DNA from: Toxoplasma gondii ME49
Taxonomy: Eukaryota; Apicomplexa; Conoidasida; Eucoccidiorida; Sarcocystidae
Direction: 5' to 3'
DNA length: 64,000 bases
NCBI RefSeq assembly: GCF_000006565.2
Contig: NC_031474.1
Span: 1,364,001-1,428,000 of the forward strand
The position numbers were made by a program, and so were the translations under genes. How positions within the stretch are numbered: the stretch's first letter is position 1; every line of letters begins with the position of its first letter. Below, piece by piece: positions 1 through 12,409 of this stretch. Under the pieces are notes generated by a model. It ran no database searches, was not told the origin of the DNA, and worked only from the letters and a program-made list of their open reading frames with translations.

Positions 1-270
1 GCGAGAGAAGAAGAGGGAGAAGAGAAGAGAGAAGAATGAGGAGAGGAGAAAGACGACGAGCAGCGGTGACAGGCAGGAGAGAGTGAGACCTCCTCCGTCC
101 ATCCACCGGAGCCCTGGATGCCTCCATCCACAGGAGAAGAAGTCTGTCCACACACGTACAGACATAGAGGACAACTGAATGGCATGCATAGGTCTTCGCC
201 GTATGCGCGCATGTGAGTCTGAGTCATGATTCAGGTCTTTTCTCGCCTCTGAGGTTGTTGGCAAGCTTAC

Positions 271-682
271 CCTTTGCAGACAGTCCGTCCAGGAGGTTCG
301 AGAGTTGCTCTTTGATTCCTCGGATGATCTCGTGAGTGGTAGGAGTGAAGACGACGTCGATTCCGAATTTGTTTCGGATCGCGGCGCCGAGCGCCTTGTC
401 GCTGACGGCGAGCTGGGCACTCGCGTCGGTCTGCAGCAAATGTTTTTTCAGGAATTTCTTCAAACTCTTGCCCACTTTGCTTTCGCGCAGCGCGAGGACC
501 TCGTCCAGCGCATGCTTGGTGTCCTTGAACTTCGCGAAGGCCTCCAGGTGGACGCTCTTCTGCGCGACTTCGGCAGAGGCGAAGAACGAAGTCAAGTCGT
601 TTGCATCTTCCACCTCCAACAGCTTCTTGTTCTTCACACGGAAGAGGCCGTAGCCCGCAGGCGTCTCCACGAGAACCAGCAT
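271..682 (-). CDS. NOP58: Nucleolar protein NOP58, N-terminal exon (partial, continues past the left edge)
   Basis: Core protein of box C/D snoRNPs, which guide 2'-O-methylation of rRNA in the nucleolus. The exon starts at the ATG with MLVLVETPAGYGLFRV, the typical NOP58 opening, and continues with FAKFKDTKHALDEV, a lysine-rich KSLKKFLKKHL stretch and IIRGIKEQLSNLLDGL. This is the NOP5/NOP56 N-terminal domain in order. The frame runs on to about 224 but leaves the family after LLDGLSAK. A good donor (GTAAGC on the minus strand) sits there, so the exon is 271-682, 137 codons plus one base. The coiled-coil, Nop domain and KKE tail must lie beyond the window. It is divergent from UTP14. NOP56 is the alternative; the N-terminus fits NOP58 better. 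Confidence 0.9.
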
Positions 683-2358
683 CTCGGGGAAAGAGCAGAC
701 AAAGCGGCCGGAGAACGGAAGACAGGCGGCCTCTCAGCCTCCACTTCTCAGTGCAGAGTCGACCTGGACCGGGAGAGTCGTTCCGGCGGACGCACCACGC
801 CGCTGGGCAGCGCGAAGGAGGAAGTCAGAGGGACAAGAGCGAATCGATTCTCCTTTTTAGAAAGGCAAAACTCGGCAGAGATCTCGATCCGTGGACTGAC
901 GAGGTGGAGGAGAGACTCTGCGAGACCAGTCGTCAACAAAGACTGTTCAGACGGAGGACTGCGCGAAAAAAAGCGGCGCATGCTGTTGCGGACGGCGATG
1001 TGTTAGAGTCCGCCCAAGAGGCGAGAGCGCTGCCAAACGAGAAAAGAAAGTGGAGAGTGAGGAGATGCGCGCCTGATTTACTGTGTTAAGACGCCCCCGC
1101 GCTGGCTGGGCAGCTCTCGTCGGCGAAACGCGACAGCACAGAACGCGGGCAGATTCCTGCGGGAGAGAGCCCGCGACGGCCGTATATGCGCGGGAGCGAG
1201 AAATTCGCTCCGTCGAGACCCAAAATCCACGAAGTTTCAACGCGGTGAACCTGCGCCCGAGCGCGTCGGGAGGAATGATCCGCGGAAAAGAGGATTTCTC
1301 TTCGCTGGAAAACGCTCCCTGTTTTCGAGGTTCGCGGGCAGCGCAGACTCGCGGGGCTGCAGCGGACAGGGCGGGTGAAGTGCTCGGCAAAGCAATTGAC
1401 GAAGAGATCGCTTCGGTCGAAGAAAGGACTTTTCCTCGACAAGAAGAAATTGGGAACTGGGGAAGTCGCCGGCGCGAGGCGAACAGAAATCGAGGCCGCG
1501 CGAAAAAACCTAGACAACAAAAGGGTAGAGGCTCGCGTACTGCGCCGTCGACAGGGCCGAGCGTGCGACAAGGAAGGCGGAGGCTTTCTACGCGTGATGA
1601 TGGAAGAAACTTCCTTTCACTTTTTCTGTCAAAATGACGCTGCCAAAACAAAGAGTCCATCTGCATTTGTTCCACCGGCGCCTCTCCCGCGGCCTCGCAG
1701 AGAGAGCTCGCGCGACCGGTCACATGCGGCCTCTCTGTGGGGTGCCTGGCGCTCAGGCCGCGGCGCCTGCATGCGCGGCGAGCAAGTTGCTGGGAGGTGA
1801 TGTGTAGAGCTAAAGGTTCTTTTCTTTTCGCCGCTTTCCGAGGCTCTCCGGCCTCCGTTGAGTGCGTTTCTGGCGATTCGAGACGCCCAGATCTGCTGCG
1901 CTTCCCGACGAGAACGACGCGCGGCGCTCGACTTCGCAGAAGGCGACAGTGTCTCGCAGGCGAAACCGGAGACGGACTACTGGGTGTCGAGCGGCCAGCG
2001 AGAACCAATGCGTTTTCTGCGGCGCAAACAGGCTTCACTCACTCGCTGCTTCGAAGACTGAAGGTCTCTGCGTCGGTATCGTATGCACTCTCTGGAGGCG
2101 CGCAACGAACAAGGATAGAAGGACGACAGGTCGCTGCCAGGCAGCAACTCCTCTCTCGAGGAAAAAGAGCCAGGGGAACGCCGTTCCTTCTCCGGAGTCT
2201 GGACTGCGAGAGAAAACGCTCTGCAGGCGTCTTTTCTCCGGCACCCGCAGCTTTCGCTCTCTCCCTCTGACTCCGTCTCGGCACCCTCTTTCGACTTCTC
2301 TGCGTTCCAGGTTTCTCTCGCGTTCTCGCCCTTCCTTACGCAGATCCTGCTGGCCTCC
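683..2358. other. Divergent intergenic region between NOP58 and UTP14
   Basis: No convincing coding sequence. Overlapping Arg/Ser-rich ORFs on both strands share no recognisable motif and look like chance frames in GC-rich DNA. The region must hold the promoters and 5' UTRs of both flanking ribosome-biogenesis genes. A TGCATGCG element lies at 1768-1775. Confidence 0.6.
1768..1775. promoter_or_regulatory. TGCATGCG element, TRP-2 / AP2-like site
   Basis: This octamer matches the Toxoplasma ribosomal-protein promoter motif TRP-2, (T/C)GCATGC(G/A), and the GCATGC core bound by some apicomplexan AP2 factors. It lies between two divergent ribosome-biogenesis genes, about 590 bp from the UTP14 ATG and 1.1 kb from the NOP58 ATG. 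A function here is inferred; short motifs also occur by chance. Confidence 0.35.
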
Positions 2359-5307
2359 ATGGCGCTCGAACGCAGGACAGCGCGGCGAGTGCCGCCTCGC
2401 AGTCAGAAGGAGCAAGAAGAACTAACGCCGTGGCTGACGGCTGGCCCTCAGGCGGATGACAACGAGGAAGAAGAAAAAGAAGAGGAAGAAGATGAAGAAG
2501 AAGAGGAAGAAGAAAAAGAGGAGGAAGAAGAAGATGAAGAAGAAGAGGAAGAAGAAAAAGAGGAGGAAGAAGAAGATGAAGAAGAGGAAGAAGAAGATGA
2601 AGAAGAGGAAGAAGAAAAAGAGGAGGAAGAAGAAGATGAAGAAGAGGAAGAAGAAGATGAAGAAGAGGAAGAAGAGGAAGAAGAAGAGGAAGAAGAGGGA
2701 GAGGCGAACGCTTCGAAAGCGCGAGTGTTGAAACAAAGGGGGAAAGCAATGATATCCGCACAGAAGAAATCTCGTGACAAAGACGCATCTGACGCTCTCT
2801 CGATCTGCCGCCTCATGAAGGACCTGGTCTCTGACAGTTGGGATGGCCTCCGTGCAGAGGAAGAAGCTGAAGAGGAAGAAGATGAGGAAGAATCTGAAGA
2901 GGAAGAAGCTGAAGAGGAAGAGGAGGGTGAAGAAGGAGGTGAAGAAGAAGGACTTCCCTCAAAGTTGCTCAAGTCTCTTCAGCGCGCGCAGAGGACGGAA
3001 GAAGAAGAGGTGGATCCCTTCGAAGGAGTCTCTGAGCACTCGCTGTCTCTGTTGAAGAGCGAAGGCGACCGACGGAGAGCTGCTGCGAGTTCACAGGCTG
3101 ACTCTGGAGAAGAAGGCGGGGACGCAGGCACTCGAGAGGTCGACGCACAGCTGGACGCCGCAAGTACGGTGCCTCTTCTTGTCTGTCTCTCTTTCGCTCT
3201 CCAGTCGTACCTTTTGCCTCAGCGTTTTGTCTGGCACATTTCTGCTCCCCAGTCTTTCTCGTCTTTTTCTGTCTCTGGACGCCTGCTGCTGTCTCAGTGA
3301 CGAGGCCGGTTCAAGATTTGCACTGGCTGATGTCCTTGCCGGAGCCTCTCTTTGTGGCCACTGCGTCCTGAATCTGCAGTCGTCTCCGTCGTCTCGACTT
3401 GGTCCACTCCGTCTCAGGTTGTTTCCTCCCTCCCCCATCCCCGACTCAGCGTTTTCTGCGCCTGCTTGCTCGCGGCCTGCCTCGCCTCCTGAGGTTTGCA
3501 GGCTTCCCTCGCGACGCCTTCTTCTCCCTTTTTCGCTGCTGTTCTCTCTCTTTTCGCCTCGCTCTCTGTTTTCCTCTTGTTCGTCGCGCGCTCTTCTGTG
3601 TGCTTTCTCTGTTTCCTTCTCTCGAGCCGGTTGTTCTTCTTTTGTGCATTGCCCCCCTGCGGGGAGACTCCTCCTCTGACGGTTTCGCGGCTCCGCGCCT
3701 CCTCGGCTCCGCGCCTTCGTGAGGGTGCCAGCGCAGGCGCCTCGCGCTCTGCGATGTTCCACGGGTGTTGGCGTCTCTGGAGGTTCGCTTGGTGTGCGAG
3801 GGTTTTCTGTTTTTCAGGTGCGGATGCGCTCTCCTTTTCGTCACTCCTCACTTCGCTCTCGACGACAACGAGTCGCAGCGGCCTCCGGAAGCAGCTGGAG
3901 TCGCTGGCGCGGCCTCGTGCGGCCTCCGCCGCCGCGTCGTCTGTTCGCGGGAGCGACGAGACAGCGGTCGACGCGGACGTCGTGCAGGAGCCTCTCGGAC
4001 CTACGCAACAGAAAGCGCTGCTGCGGTCGGCCGCGTACGCGGAGGCGAAGGAAACTGCGAAAAAGTGGACGCGCGTCGTCCAGCGAAACCAACAAGCGGT
4101 GCAGCTTCAGCTGGGTGTCTCGACGGCGCGCAGCCGAGGCGGCGACGGTCGCGGCGAGGCGCCGACTGAAGTTCGCTCGCTGTCGCACGCGTTGTCGGAT
4201 TTCAAGGCGAACGACGCCTTCGAAGACGCCCTCCTCGCGGCCGTGAACGCAGACGGAGTTTCCGACCAGAAGCTGAAGGCAAGCGGCGGCCTGGGTCCGG
4301 CCGACGCCATCAAGCGACAGGTTTGTCTGAACAGGGCGAAGAGCGAACGGGAGAGGACGCAGAGAAGGAAGGAGAAGCAGAGAGAGAGACGTCCATCCAG
4401 CGGAGAGCGGCACAGGGAATCGCGAGGCCGGGGAAGATGTGGACGGAGCCTACGGAACGGAGGAGGGCGCACGGGGAGTGCCTCTGCGCTCTGGAATGAA
4501 AGAGAAGAAGTGAACTCGAGAGGATGGAGACGTCGGTCTGACCAGGCTAGAGGCCCAGCGAAGGCGCTGCGGGTGTGGATGGCAGTCTGTTTGTTTCCTC
4601 ACACACGGTCAACTGCGTTGTCGTTTCGTTCTCCTGCACACTGCCGGACATGCATGTCTCTCCATTTCAGAGTCCTCCGACCAAAACGCGTTTTTGCGTT
4701 CCTCGTCTTTCTTTTGTTTCTCTAGGCGGAGCAGCGGCAAGTGGCGCGGCTGAAGTTTCTGCTCTTCACCGAGCAGAGACGCGCGCGCCGCCTGAAGCGA
4801 ATTAAGAGCAAGGTTTCTCGGAAGAAGCGCAAACAGGCGGAGCGCCGCGAAGAAGAGAAGATCATGGAGAAGCTGGAAGTAGGGAATCCAGCTCTTGCGG
4901 AGGAACTCCGGAAAAAATTCGAAGAGAAACGCGCAAAGATGCGGCTGCTCCGCCAGCAAAACGCGCGCGCCAAGTGGGCGGCTCTCGCGGCCCGATTTGG
5001 CGGCCGAGACGTTCAACAAGAAATCAGCAGACAAATGCAGGTGCGCCTCCGACATGTGTATGGATGAATGTCTGCATCCGTCGGAGACACGGGAGCGAGA
5101 CCAGGACTTTGCGTCGGTTTATGCGCAACTGGGCCTGAACCAATATCTGTGCCTGTATATCAACTCTTCTCTCGATTGATCCATGCATGTGTATACGTAT
5201 CTTCTCTACAGACGCGTGTCTACGTGAAACTATCAACTTAGATTCCTCCGCATATGGATATGCATATATATATATATGTATATATATGTCCTCTCCATAT
5301 GCATGTA

Positions 5308-5350
<43 letters not shown>

Positions 5351-7530
5351 GTATGTATATGTATCTGTGTATGTATGTAGAGATGCATACGTTTGTGTGT
5401 AACTGGAGAACTGCTTGTGGAGTTTTTCTTCAGCGCGAGGCGGACGAGCGGCGCACAGTGGAGCGTCTCGCCAGGCGGCGCCCAGGATCCTCTGACGGCT
5501 CAGGTGCGTTGCACAAAAGACATTGGCAAACCAAAGACGCAGACTCTTGTCTCCCCCCTTGCACTCTACGGTTTTCACTTCTTTCCTTCCGCCGTGAAGT
5601 TCTACGTGGGCGACGCACTGCCAGTTTTGCGCATAAATAAATATATATAAAATATATATATATATATACGTATGTACGTAGATGCAGGCACATACTCATC
5701 CATGTATATATATATATATATATATGCATATATACATATATATCGACGCATGCAAAGCGGTCCACGGGCACTCCCGTGTGTATGTGTGAGTACGTCAAGA
5801 AGCGAGACGCCGTTGCAGTTGTTCGCCGCGTTCCCTCTTTTCAGAGTCAGAGTCGGCAGAGTCGGCGGAGTCGGCGGAGAGCGAGGAAGAGCAGTCGGCG
5901 GGTGACAAGGCGCGACTGCTTCGAACGCTATCGCGGGAGACAGCAGATTTGCAGGAGGCGTTGCCAGACAAAGGATTGCTGGCGCTTCCATTTATGCGGC
6001 GCGGCCTGGAGAAGCGGCGAGAACGGAACCGGCAGGAAATCGAGAGACTGCGGAGACACGGAGAGAGCGAGGAGGACAGCGAGGGCGCGGACGAGGCGCT
6101 CGAGGCTGGAAGGAAGCCGAGTGGCGACGAGGACGCCAGCGACCTGGAAAGCACTCTGGACGAAACGGAGGCGCGCGAAGCTCGCGACGCAGTCGCTGAG
6201 GCAGAGGTCGAGAGAAGACCGACGCAGACAGGCAGACGGAAAAGGGCAGTGGACCTCGATCCGAAGGCAGTGGAGGCCGCCGAGCAGGAACTTGAGGGGA
6301 AGTTTCAGTTCTTCGAGCTGAACGAAGCAGACGGCTCGGAGACCCAAGCGTCTCCGAAGGACGCTGGCAAAGCTGGCGCAGGGGAGCAAAGGGCGTTTGC
6401 TTCCTCTGCTGCTGCACGCGCGTTCTTCCAGGCGGAGCTGGAGAAAGAAGAGAAGCGCCGAGAAGAAGCCGCGACGAAGCGAAGCCGGGAGGCACACGCG
6501 ACCGCCTGGGCGCAAGCAGAGCGCTCCGGAGGCAGCGAGCGCGAGAGACAACGCGAGCTCGAACGGAGTGCAGAAGCGGCCAATCCGTGGCTGCGTCCAC
6601 AGAAAAAGCGCAAAGTTTCCATGGCGGGAACGCAGGTCGAGGAGACGGCGCAGCAGCTCCAGAAACTCGTCAGTCTGAACGCACTCGCGGAAACTGAGCT
6701 CTCAAATGCGCTCTTTTCGAGTTGTCGGCGGCACTGCATGCAGCCTTGTGCAGGCGCAAGCGTATACAGAGACGCAGCCGCAATAATAAACTGTAAACTG
6801 TCTACAGCGATTTCGATTTAGACGCAGCTGCGGCTGCGATTGTGTCGATGTGTGTCTGTCCGTCTTCGGAGATACCGACCCCACGGACTTTAGACTACGA
6901 GGACTGAACTTTCAAGTCTTCTTCAGAGAACGTCAAAAATAAAGAAGCTAATATTTTAGAATAAATTAAAACAGTAAGAACCTCTTTCGTAGAGTTTAAA
7001 GAAGAAATAGAAATAAAACGATTATTAAATTAAAATAATTATAATAAAAATGTTAAAACAAAACGACGCATCTGGGGAAGTCAGAGTGGACGTGCAAAGG
7101 AAATGCTGGTAGACACATTTCGTCGGTGCGTTGTTTCTTCGCAGCTGAACGACGAAGAGTCTTCAGCCTCCGAGGCGGAGGGCGCCCGGCCGGCGTCAAA
7201 TCTGCGGGGGAAGACCGAGAGGGAAGCCCAACGCGAATTGATTCAACAGGCCTTCGTCTGCGATGAAGACGCAGAAGAAGAGTTCATCCAGGAACAAGAA
7301 GAGGAAAACAAGAAAGAGGAAGGTGAGAGACCAGTGCATGAGGCGCGACGCATGACGCGAGCAGAGAGCTCGAGTCTGTCCGGTCCCCGAGCAAATGCGC
7401 TAGAGCGAGTCTCTCTTACGCGGAGACATACATCAGGCGTGTCGTGGCACGTCTACATCTTCCAGTTTATATATATATATATAAATTTATATTGATATAT
7501 ATATTTATTTATATGTATATATATATATAT

Positions 7531-7562
<32 letters not shown>

Positions 7563-9406
7563 TTCTATGTATGTATATATATATATATATATATATATGT
7601 AGATATATATTGGTAGATATAAACAGGAGTAAATGCCGTCATATGCATGTATGCGCTGACATGCCGACGTAGAAGTACCCAGGATCTGTTTACACTACTT
7701 GGGCTTTCACGAAAGTGTATGGGTGTTTCTGCATAAACACAGCATTTTGTACGTTCCTACTTATAGGTGGATCCTCTGCGTTTTTGTATATTTGTTTCTG
7801 CACCTCTCTACCTGTATGTGTGCGAAACCTTGTTCGTATTTGACGCATAAGCATATATATATTTATATATATATATATATATACGTTTCCGTGAATTGTT
7901 GTAGACGGAGATTTCCTGCCCGGCTGGGGCTCGTGGCACGGCCATGGCGTGCGGCCGCGCAAGCGCCCGGAGCCTTCCCAGGCACAGAAGACGGCGCAAG
8001 CAGAAAAGAAAAAGAAGTCCACCGTCTTCATCAACTGCACGCTCGACCGGAAAGCCGCTAAATACTTCGTCCCCGAGGTAAACAGAACCACGTGCCTCTC
8101 ACGCATTCGTTGATGTGCATGTCGACATATATATATATATATACAAACGTATATACATATGTATACAAACATATGTATACATATATATATATATATAGCT
8201 ATTTTTAGATGTATGTACATATGCTTATATGTAATCTTACAGGTTTGTCTGCGCCTAGCGTTTGGGAGTTCAGTTTTTGTTACGTCGCCGTACGTATTCG
8301 CCTTGTATCAGATATACGATGTATATGTCTATCTTTGCGTACGTGCACTTGAATAGAACTCCCTTTTTACATCCGCACTGCAGCGAAATATATATTCATA
8401 TATATATATATATTGGAGAAGCTTCAATGTGCGAAAGTATCGTAGGCAGTTAAGCGTATATTTGACAAACTAGAATGTGACTAGCAAGTGAACAACTATC
8501 ACGAAATTGACTGTGATATTGAGAATCCTGCTGTCTGTTTGTGACGTAGCGAGTACAAGACACATGATGCATGCGCATGCGGGTATGGTTAAGGACGCTG
8601 GCTCCGAGCGGGTGCAACAGAGCTCGAGAGGAGGTTTCGAGTGTGCTCTTCTTGTTGGTTGTTCTTGTTCTCTGTCCTTTGCATTGTTTCGTCGTTCCTT
8701 GTCTGGTGCGCCGGCCTGTAGGCTCCTTTTCGTCCCCTTTGTGCACCTGTCCCTGTCTTCGTTTGTCGCTGTTCTTTCCTTTTCGCAGTTGCCGCGGCCG
8801 TACACTGCGAAGGACCAGTATGAGTCGACTTTGCGCCACCCCACAGGTCCGGAATGGAATACATCGGCGGTTTTCAACCGACTCATCGCTCCGAAAGTAG
8901 GCGCCGCGCAAAGTGCAAGCAACAAAATGAGCAAGATACATCCAAGTTCTATTGTGCTCTTCATGACCATTTCATGTTAAGTGCATGAAGTATAGTGGTA
9001 TCTCCAGCGTATCTTTGAAAAACCAACATTTATATACAAGCTGGGAAGGGAGGCGGAACGAGGGAGGGCAGAAGTGAGAAAGAGGGAGAAGCGGTGGACT
9101 GGCGCGGAAGAGCTTTGGGACTACCCACCCATCCAGCGGTTAGTCGCTTGCATTCAGAGACGCCTGTGTCTCTGCTGTTGCCTCTCGTAAAAGGATTTCG
9201 TCTTTCAAATGTTGCGCTGCGTGTGGGTTTAGCATCGCATTCTGGAGGTTGTTTCTCTCTTTGTTCAGATCAACGTCCGAGTTGGAGCTGTCCTGCCGCC
9301 GCTGCAAGTGGCGCGGAAACTCTTGGAACCTGCACAGCGAGACGCGCTGCTGGACGCTTGGGATTCGAAAGCGAGTCGAAAACAGAGAACGAAGACTCGG
9401 CTTTAG
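2359..9406 (+). CDS. UTP14: U3 snoRNP / SSU processome protein UTP14, 9 exons, about 1037 aa
   Basis: Nucleolar SSU-processome component needed for 18S rRNA maturation; in yeast it activates the helicase Dhr1. Exons: 2359-3163, 3818-4320, 4726-5040, 5434-5503, 5845-6668, 7145-7322, 7905-8077, 8789-8896, 9269-9406 (TAG). Phases agree at every junction and the total is 3114 nt. Family landmarks in order: a region around [39 protein letters not shown] followed by [63 protein letters not shown]. The N-terminal 100 residues contain a long Glu/Asp run coded by GAA/GAG triplets. The donor closing exon 5 (6668, GTCAGT) is the weakest boundary. Introns are rich in TA repeats. An upstream exon cannot be excluded. 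Confidence 0.88.
2463..2700 (+). repeat. GAA/GAG triplet low-complexity tract inside UTP14 exon 1
   Basis: Nearly pure purine tract of GAA, GAG and occasional GAT codons giving an uninterrupted Glu/Asp stretch. Imperfect higher-order copies recur within it. A second, shorter acidic tract lies at about 2860-2950. On the opposite strand it creates spurious poly-Ser and poly-Phe/Leu ORFs. Confidence 0.9.
5262..5344. repeat. TA microsatellite in UTP14 intron 3
   Basis: Alternating TA with TG/CA interruptions, ending in a pure run of about 36 bases. It is intronic, between exons ending at 5040 and starting at 5434. Confidence 0.9.
5638..5745. repeat. TA microsatellite in UTP14 intron 4
   Basis: Two TA runs separated by a short unique stretch, in the intron between 5503 and 5845. 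Confidence 0.85.
7466..7620. repeat. Long TA microsatellite in UTP14 intron 6
   Basis: About 150 bases of TA with TTTA and TGTA interruptions. A further pure TA run at 7850-7882 precedes the acceptor of exon 7. Confidence 0.9.
8128..8208. repeat. TA microsatellite in UTP14 intron 7
   Basis: TA runs with CATATG interruptions in the intron between 8077 and 8789; a shorter run follows at about 8390-8414. Confidence 0.85.
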
Positions 9407-12400
9407 AAGAGATCCTCTCCCTCAACGGCTCTTGTTTTTCTACCACGCTTCACCCTTTCTCTCTCCACTTTTTCTCTTTTCCCCGACTTGCCATCTGCTT
9501 CGCCTGTCTTTTCCTCTTGACTTCTTCTGCCTCGGTCGTCCTGCTCGGTCTCTCTCTGTCTCTCTCTGTCTCTCGAACCTTCTGTGGTGTCGGCGCCTGG
9601 CGCTCGGTGCGTCGCTTCGCTGGGCGAACTTTCAGAGCCGCCGGAGAGGGGGGGGACTCGCCGGGTCTCTTCTCTCGCTTGCATGCAGCGAACACAAATA
9701 AGTTCAGTCGATGCCGAATTCGTTCGCTTCTTCGTTAGACCCAGCGGATCGAACCTTCTCAACACCGAGGGCGCTTCTTGTCTCCGACTCACGAAAACTT
9801 GAAGCCGGCAGCAACACAAACGAGTGCCATTCAAAGAGCCACAGTCCCCTAGCCACTTTCATGCTGTGCAGTGAGGGCAATGCCATATATATATCGAGCC
9901 GCAGAACAAATGAAGGCATACCCGTGTAAAAGAGCAGGCACGCACATGTGTGTGCATGCACGGGCATGTTCGAATAAAAGCCGTTGACGCGTTTCGATGA
10001 ACCCAACCAAGCTGCCCCCCACCTGGAAAGATTGACAAGAAAGCTCAAAAGAGCTCTGCATTTCGAGACGAAGCTTCACAGACTCCTGTCCTCTCTAGCT
10101 CGCTGGAGCAGCTCGTCACCAACGGGCGTGTGTCGCACTTCTGATACATATTCGTATAGAGACAAATATACTTCCATAAAAATTCTCAAACGTTCTACTA
10201 TGTTTGGACTACATATGTACAGAAGGAGATGCACACTGCGCTGCGAGTGCGGTGTCCGTCCGTTTTAGTGCCGTTCCGTTTAATGCTTGTACTTTTCCTC
10301 GCCGCCGCTGCAGCATCGTCTTGACTAGAGAAGCTCACAATCTGTAACGGCGGTTGTGTTTCTTTGTCGCTTCTCCTTTCGCTCCGTCTCACTTCAGACA
10401 CGAAGCCGAAAATTTCCAAACCTTTCGACAGCTGCATGTGTATAATCCTCGAGAGATGCCCCCGGATCTGCCAGAGATCCACGCGTTACCGACAAACGCG
10501 TTTCGGTGCAGTTGTAGGTTTCGTGGAAACAATGTACGTTTAGATTTTGGGAACGAACACGATGAGAAGAGAGGAGAGACGGAGCCTCTGTCCTTTCTAC
10601 CGAGAAGCAGACAACCTGAAAAAAGAGTCTCCCTCTTGTGACTTCTTCGCATCGACGCGAGCACAGATGAACGTTCGTTCCGCACAAACTCCCTCTCCTC
10701 TCGTCTGCTGCATTCACAAACTCCGTACGCAGAAACGGACAGGAAAGAGATAGAAAGAAAACACGTACGCCTCATATACAGAAATAAGCATGCATAAGTT
10801 ACACAACATATATACATATGTATGCATACACATGCATACATACACAAACGTATGTGAGTTTATTATAGACTGACCGATGCACGTCCCATTTCGTCTCAAA
10901 CGTCGGCTCGAAAAAAAAGGAATCGATCCACGGCACCCTCAGAAGCCGACCCCTCTCTCCTAGCGACGCTCGCTGCCTCCCCTGCGGCGAGAGGCTCTTC
11001 GTGAACCTCAGAGAAACTTCCTTTGGCGTCTCGAGTAGCCTCTCAGGATTCCGCGAGTGTTTCGAGTTCTCTCGACAAGACTCTCCGCCCGGATATTCGG
11101 TCACGAATCCACATCCGAAAAGCATTCAAATAGAAGTCACCACGCACGCATGAGAGCACCACGTGGGGCAGCGTTTGTCCACACAGGCTTGGTGCGTCGC
11201 AACGAATCGCCCTACGCCTTTCAATATTCGCAGGTCTGTCTGACAGTGTTGGAAATCCGCTTCCTGGGGTCCTTCCTCGACATGCCTTCACCATTTTGCG
11301 CCAGCTTTGCACGCACCTGGCCACAAAAACGAGTTGGCGCGTCTTGCCGCATTTCTCTCTAGCTCTCGAGGCCGGCATCTCCCGTCGCGGACTCCCAGAG
11401 CGCGTGTTCCAGACCCCCTCGGAGATACACTTCCTCAAAAGGCATTTGCGAGTTTCTCGTCTCTGCCGTTCTCAGGGTGTTCCTTCTGCAACGAAAATGG
11501 TTTTTCTCCCCGAAGCAGGCGCGCAATCCCCAAAGACTTCGAGGCATGAGGCACGCCTCTTGATTCGCCTGTCGCCTCTTTGCTCCAAGCGCCCTAGGCC
11601 TGTTTCGCGGCTTTCAAGCGACAGGCTGCCTCCCCAGAACCGCCACTCTCCATTGCGGCTGCGAGAACCGAGGTGTCGATGGCACTGTCTCCCGTTCCGC
11701 CTGCGAGGCTCAGCGAAGGGAGACGGCCTGCGACGAGAGAACGGAGGTCTTCTTCCGTGGAACGAGACGAAGCAGGTCGCCTCGACTCCACATCTGACGA
11801 GCCGTCGTCCTGCGACGCGGCGCGAGACTTTCGGCTGCGCGTGCTGCCTGCCTCCACATCCGAGTTTGCACAAGTTGACGCTGCAAAGCGAAAACACGAG
11901 AATCACGGATTTCCGACGGAAAACAATGGTGACTTTTATTATGATTCTTATTAATGGGAAAACAATGGTGACTTTTATTATGATTCTTATTAATGGGAAA
12001 ACAATGGTGACTTTTATTATGATTCTTATTAATGGGAAAACAATGGTGACTTTTATTATGATTCTTATTAATGGGAAAACAATGGTGACAGACAGAAGCG
12101 GGATGTTCAACCTGGAAGCTCGCGTCCAAAAGACACATCGGCGCACCGACTACCAGGCACACTCGCTTCCCCCGCGGGTCCCCGATGGCCGAAAAGCCCA
12201 GCATGCGGAAATGTCTCGAAAACTGCCAATACTATAAAATACTATAAGACAACATACGAGGCATTTCCCGACGCGTAGCACCGACAGAAACGCTTGATCT
12301 ACGTAAGTGCGTTTCTTCAGGCTCCCTGTGTCTCATGTGCCTACAGAAGCAAGGCGCCGCATGTTTCCACGGCGCCGAGCACATCGTGGAGCAGCTATGC

Positions 12401-12409
12401 GCGTTCATG
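9407..12409. other. Convergent intergenic region, UTP14 to folate transporter
   Basis: Three kilobases between two genes whose 3' ends face each other. It must hold both 3' UTRs. I see no conserved protein in any frame. The only notable structure is the 39-bp tandem repeat at 11923-12089. Confidence 0.55.
11923..12089. repeat. 39-bp minisatellite, four full copies plus a partial
   Basis: A 39-base unit beginning ACAATGGTGACTTTTATTAT starts at 11923, 11962, 12001 and 12040, with a partial copy at 12079. The four full copies appear identical, which suggests recent expansion. Because 39 is a multiple of three, the array keeps reading frames open on both strands. It is AT-rich against GC-richer flanks, and lies 320-490 bp past the stop of the minus-strand transporter gene. 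Confidence 0.95.

Noticed and set aside
2336..2972. Minus-strand poly-Leu/Phe and poly-Ser ORFs
   Set aside because: Complements of the GAA/GAG tract in UTP14 exon 1; low-complexity artefacts.
11923..12089. Possible CRISPR array
   Set aside because: Units are directly adjacent with no spacers, and the genome is eukaryotic.
11296..12237. 313-residue plus ORF with a 13-residue repeat
   Set aside because: The frame stays open only because the 39-bp minisatellite is a multiple of three; the non-repeat parts show no motif and the reverse strand is equally open.
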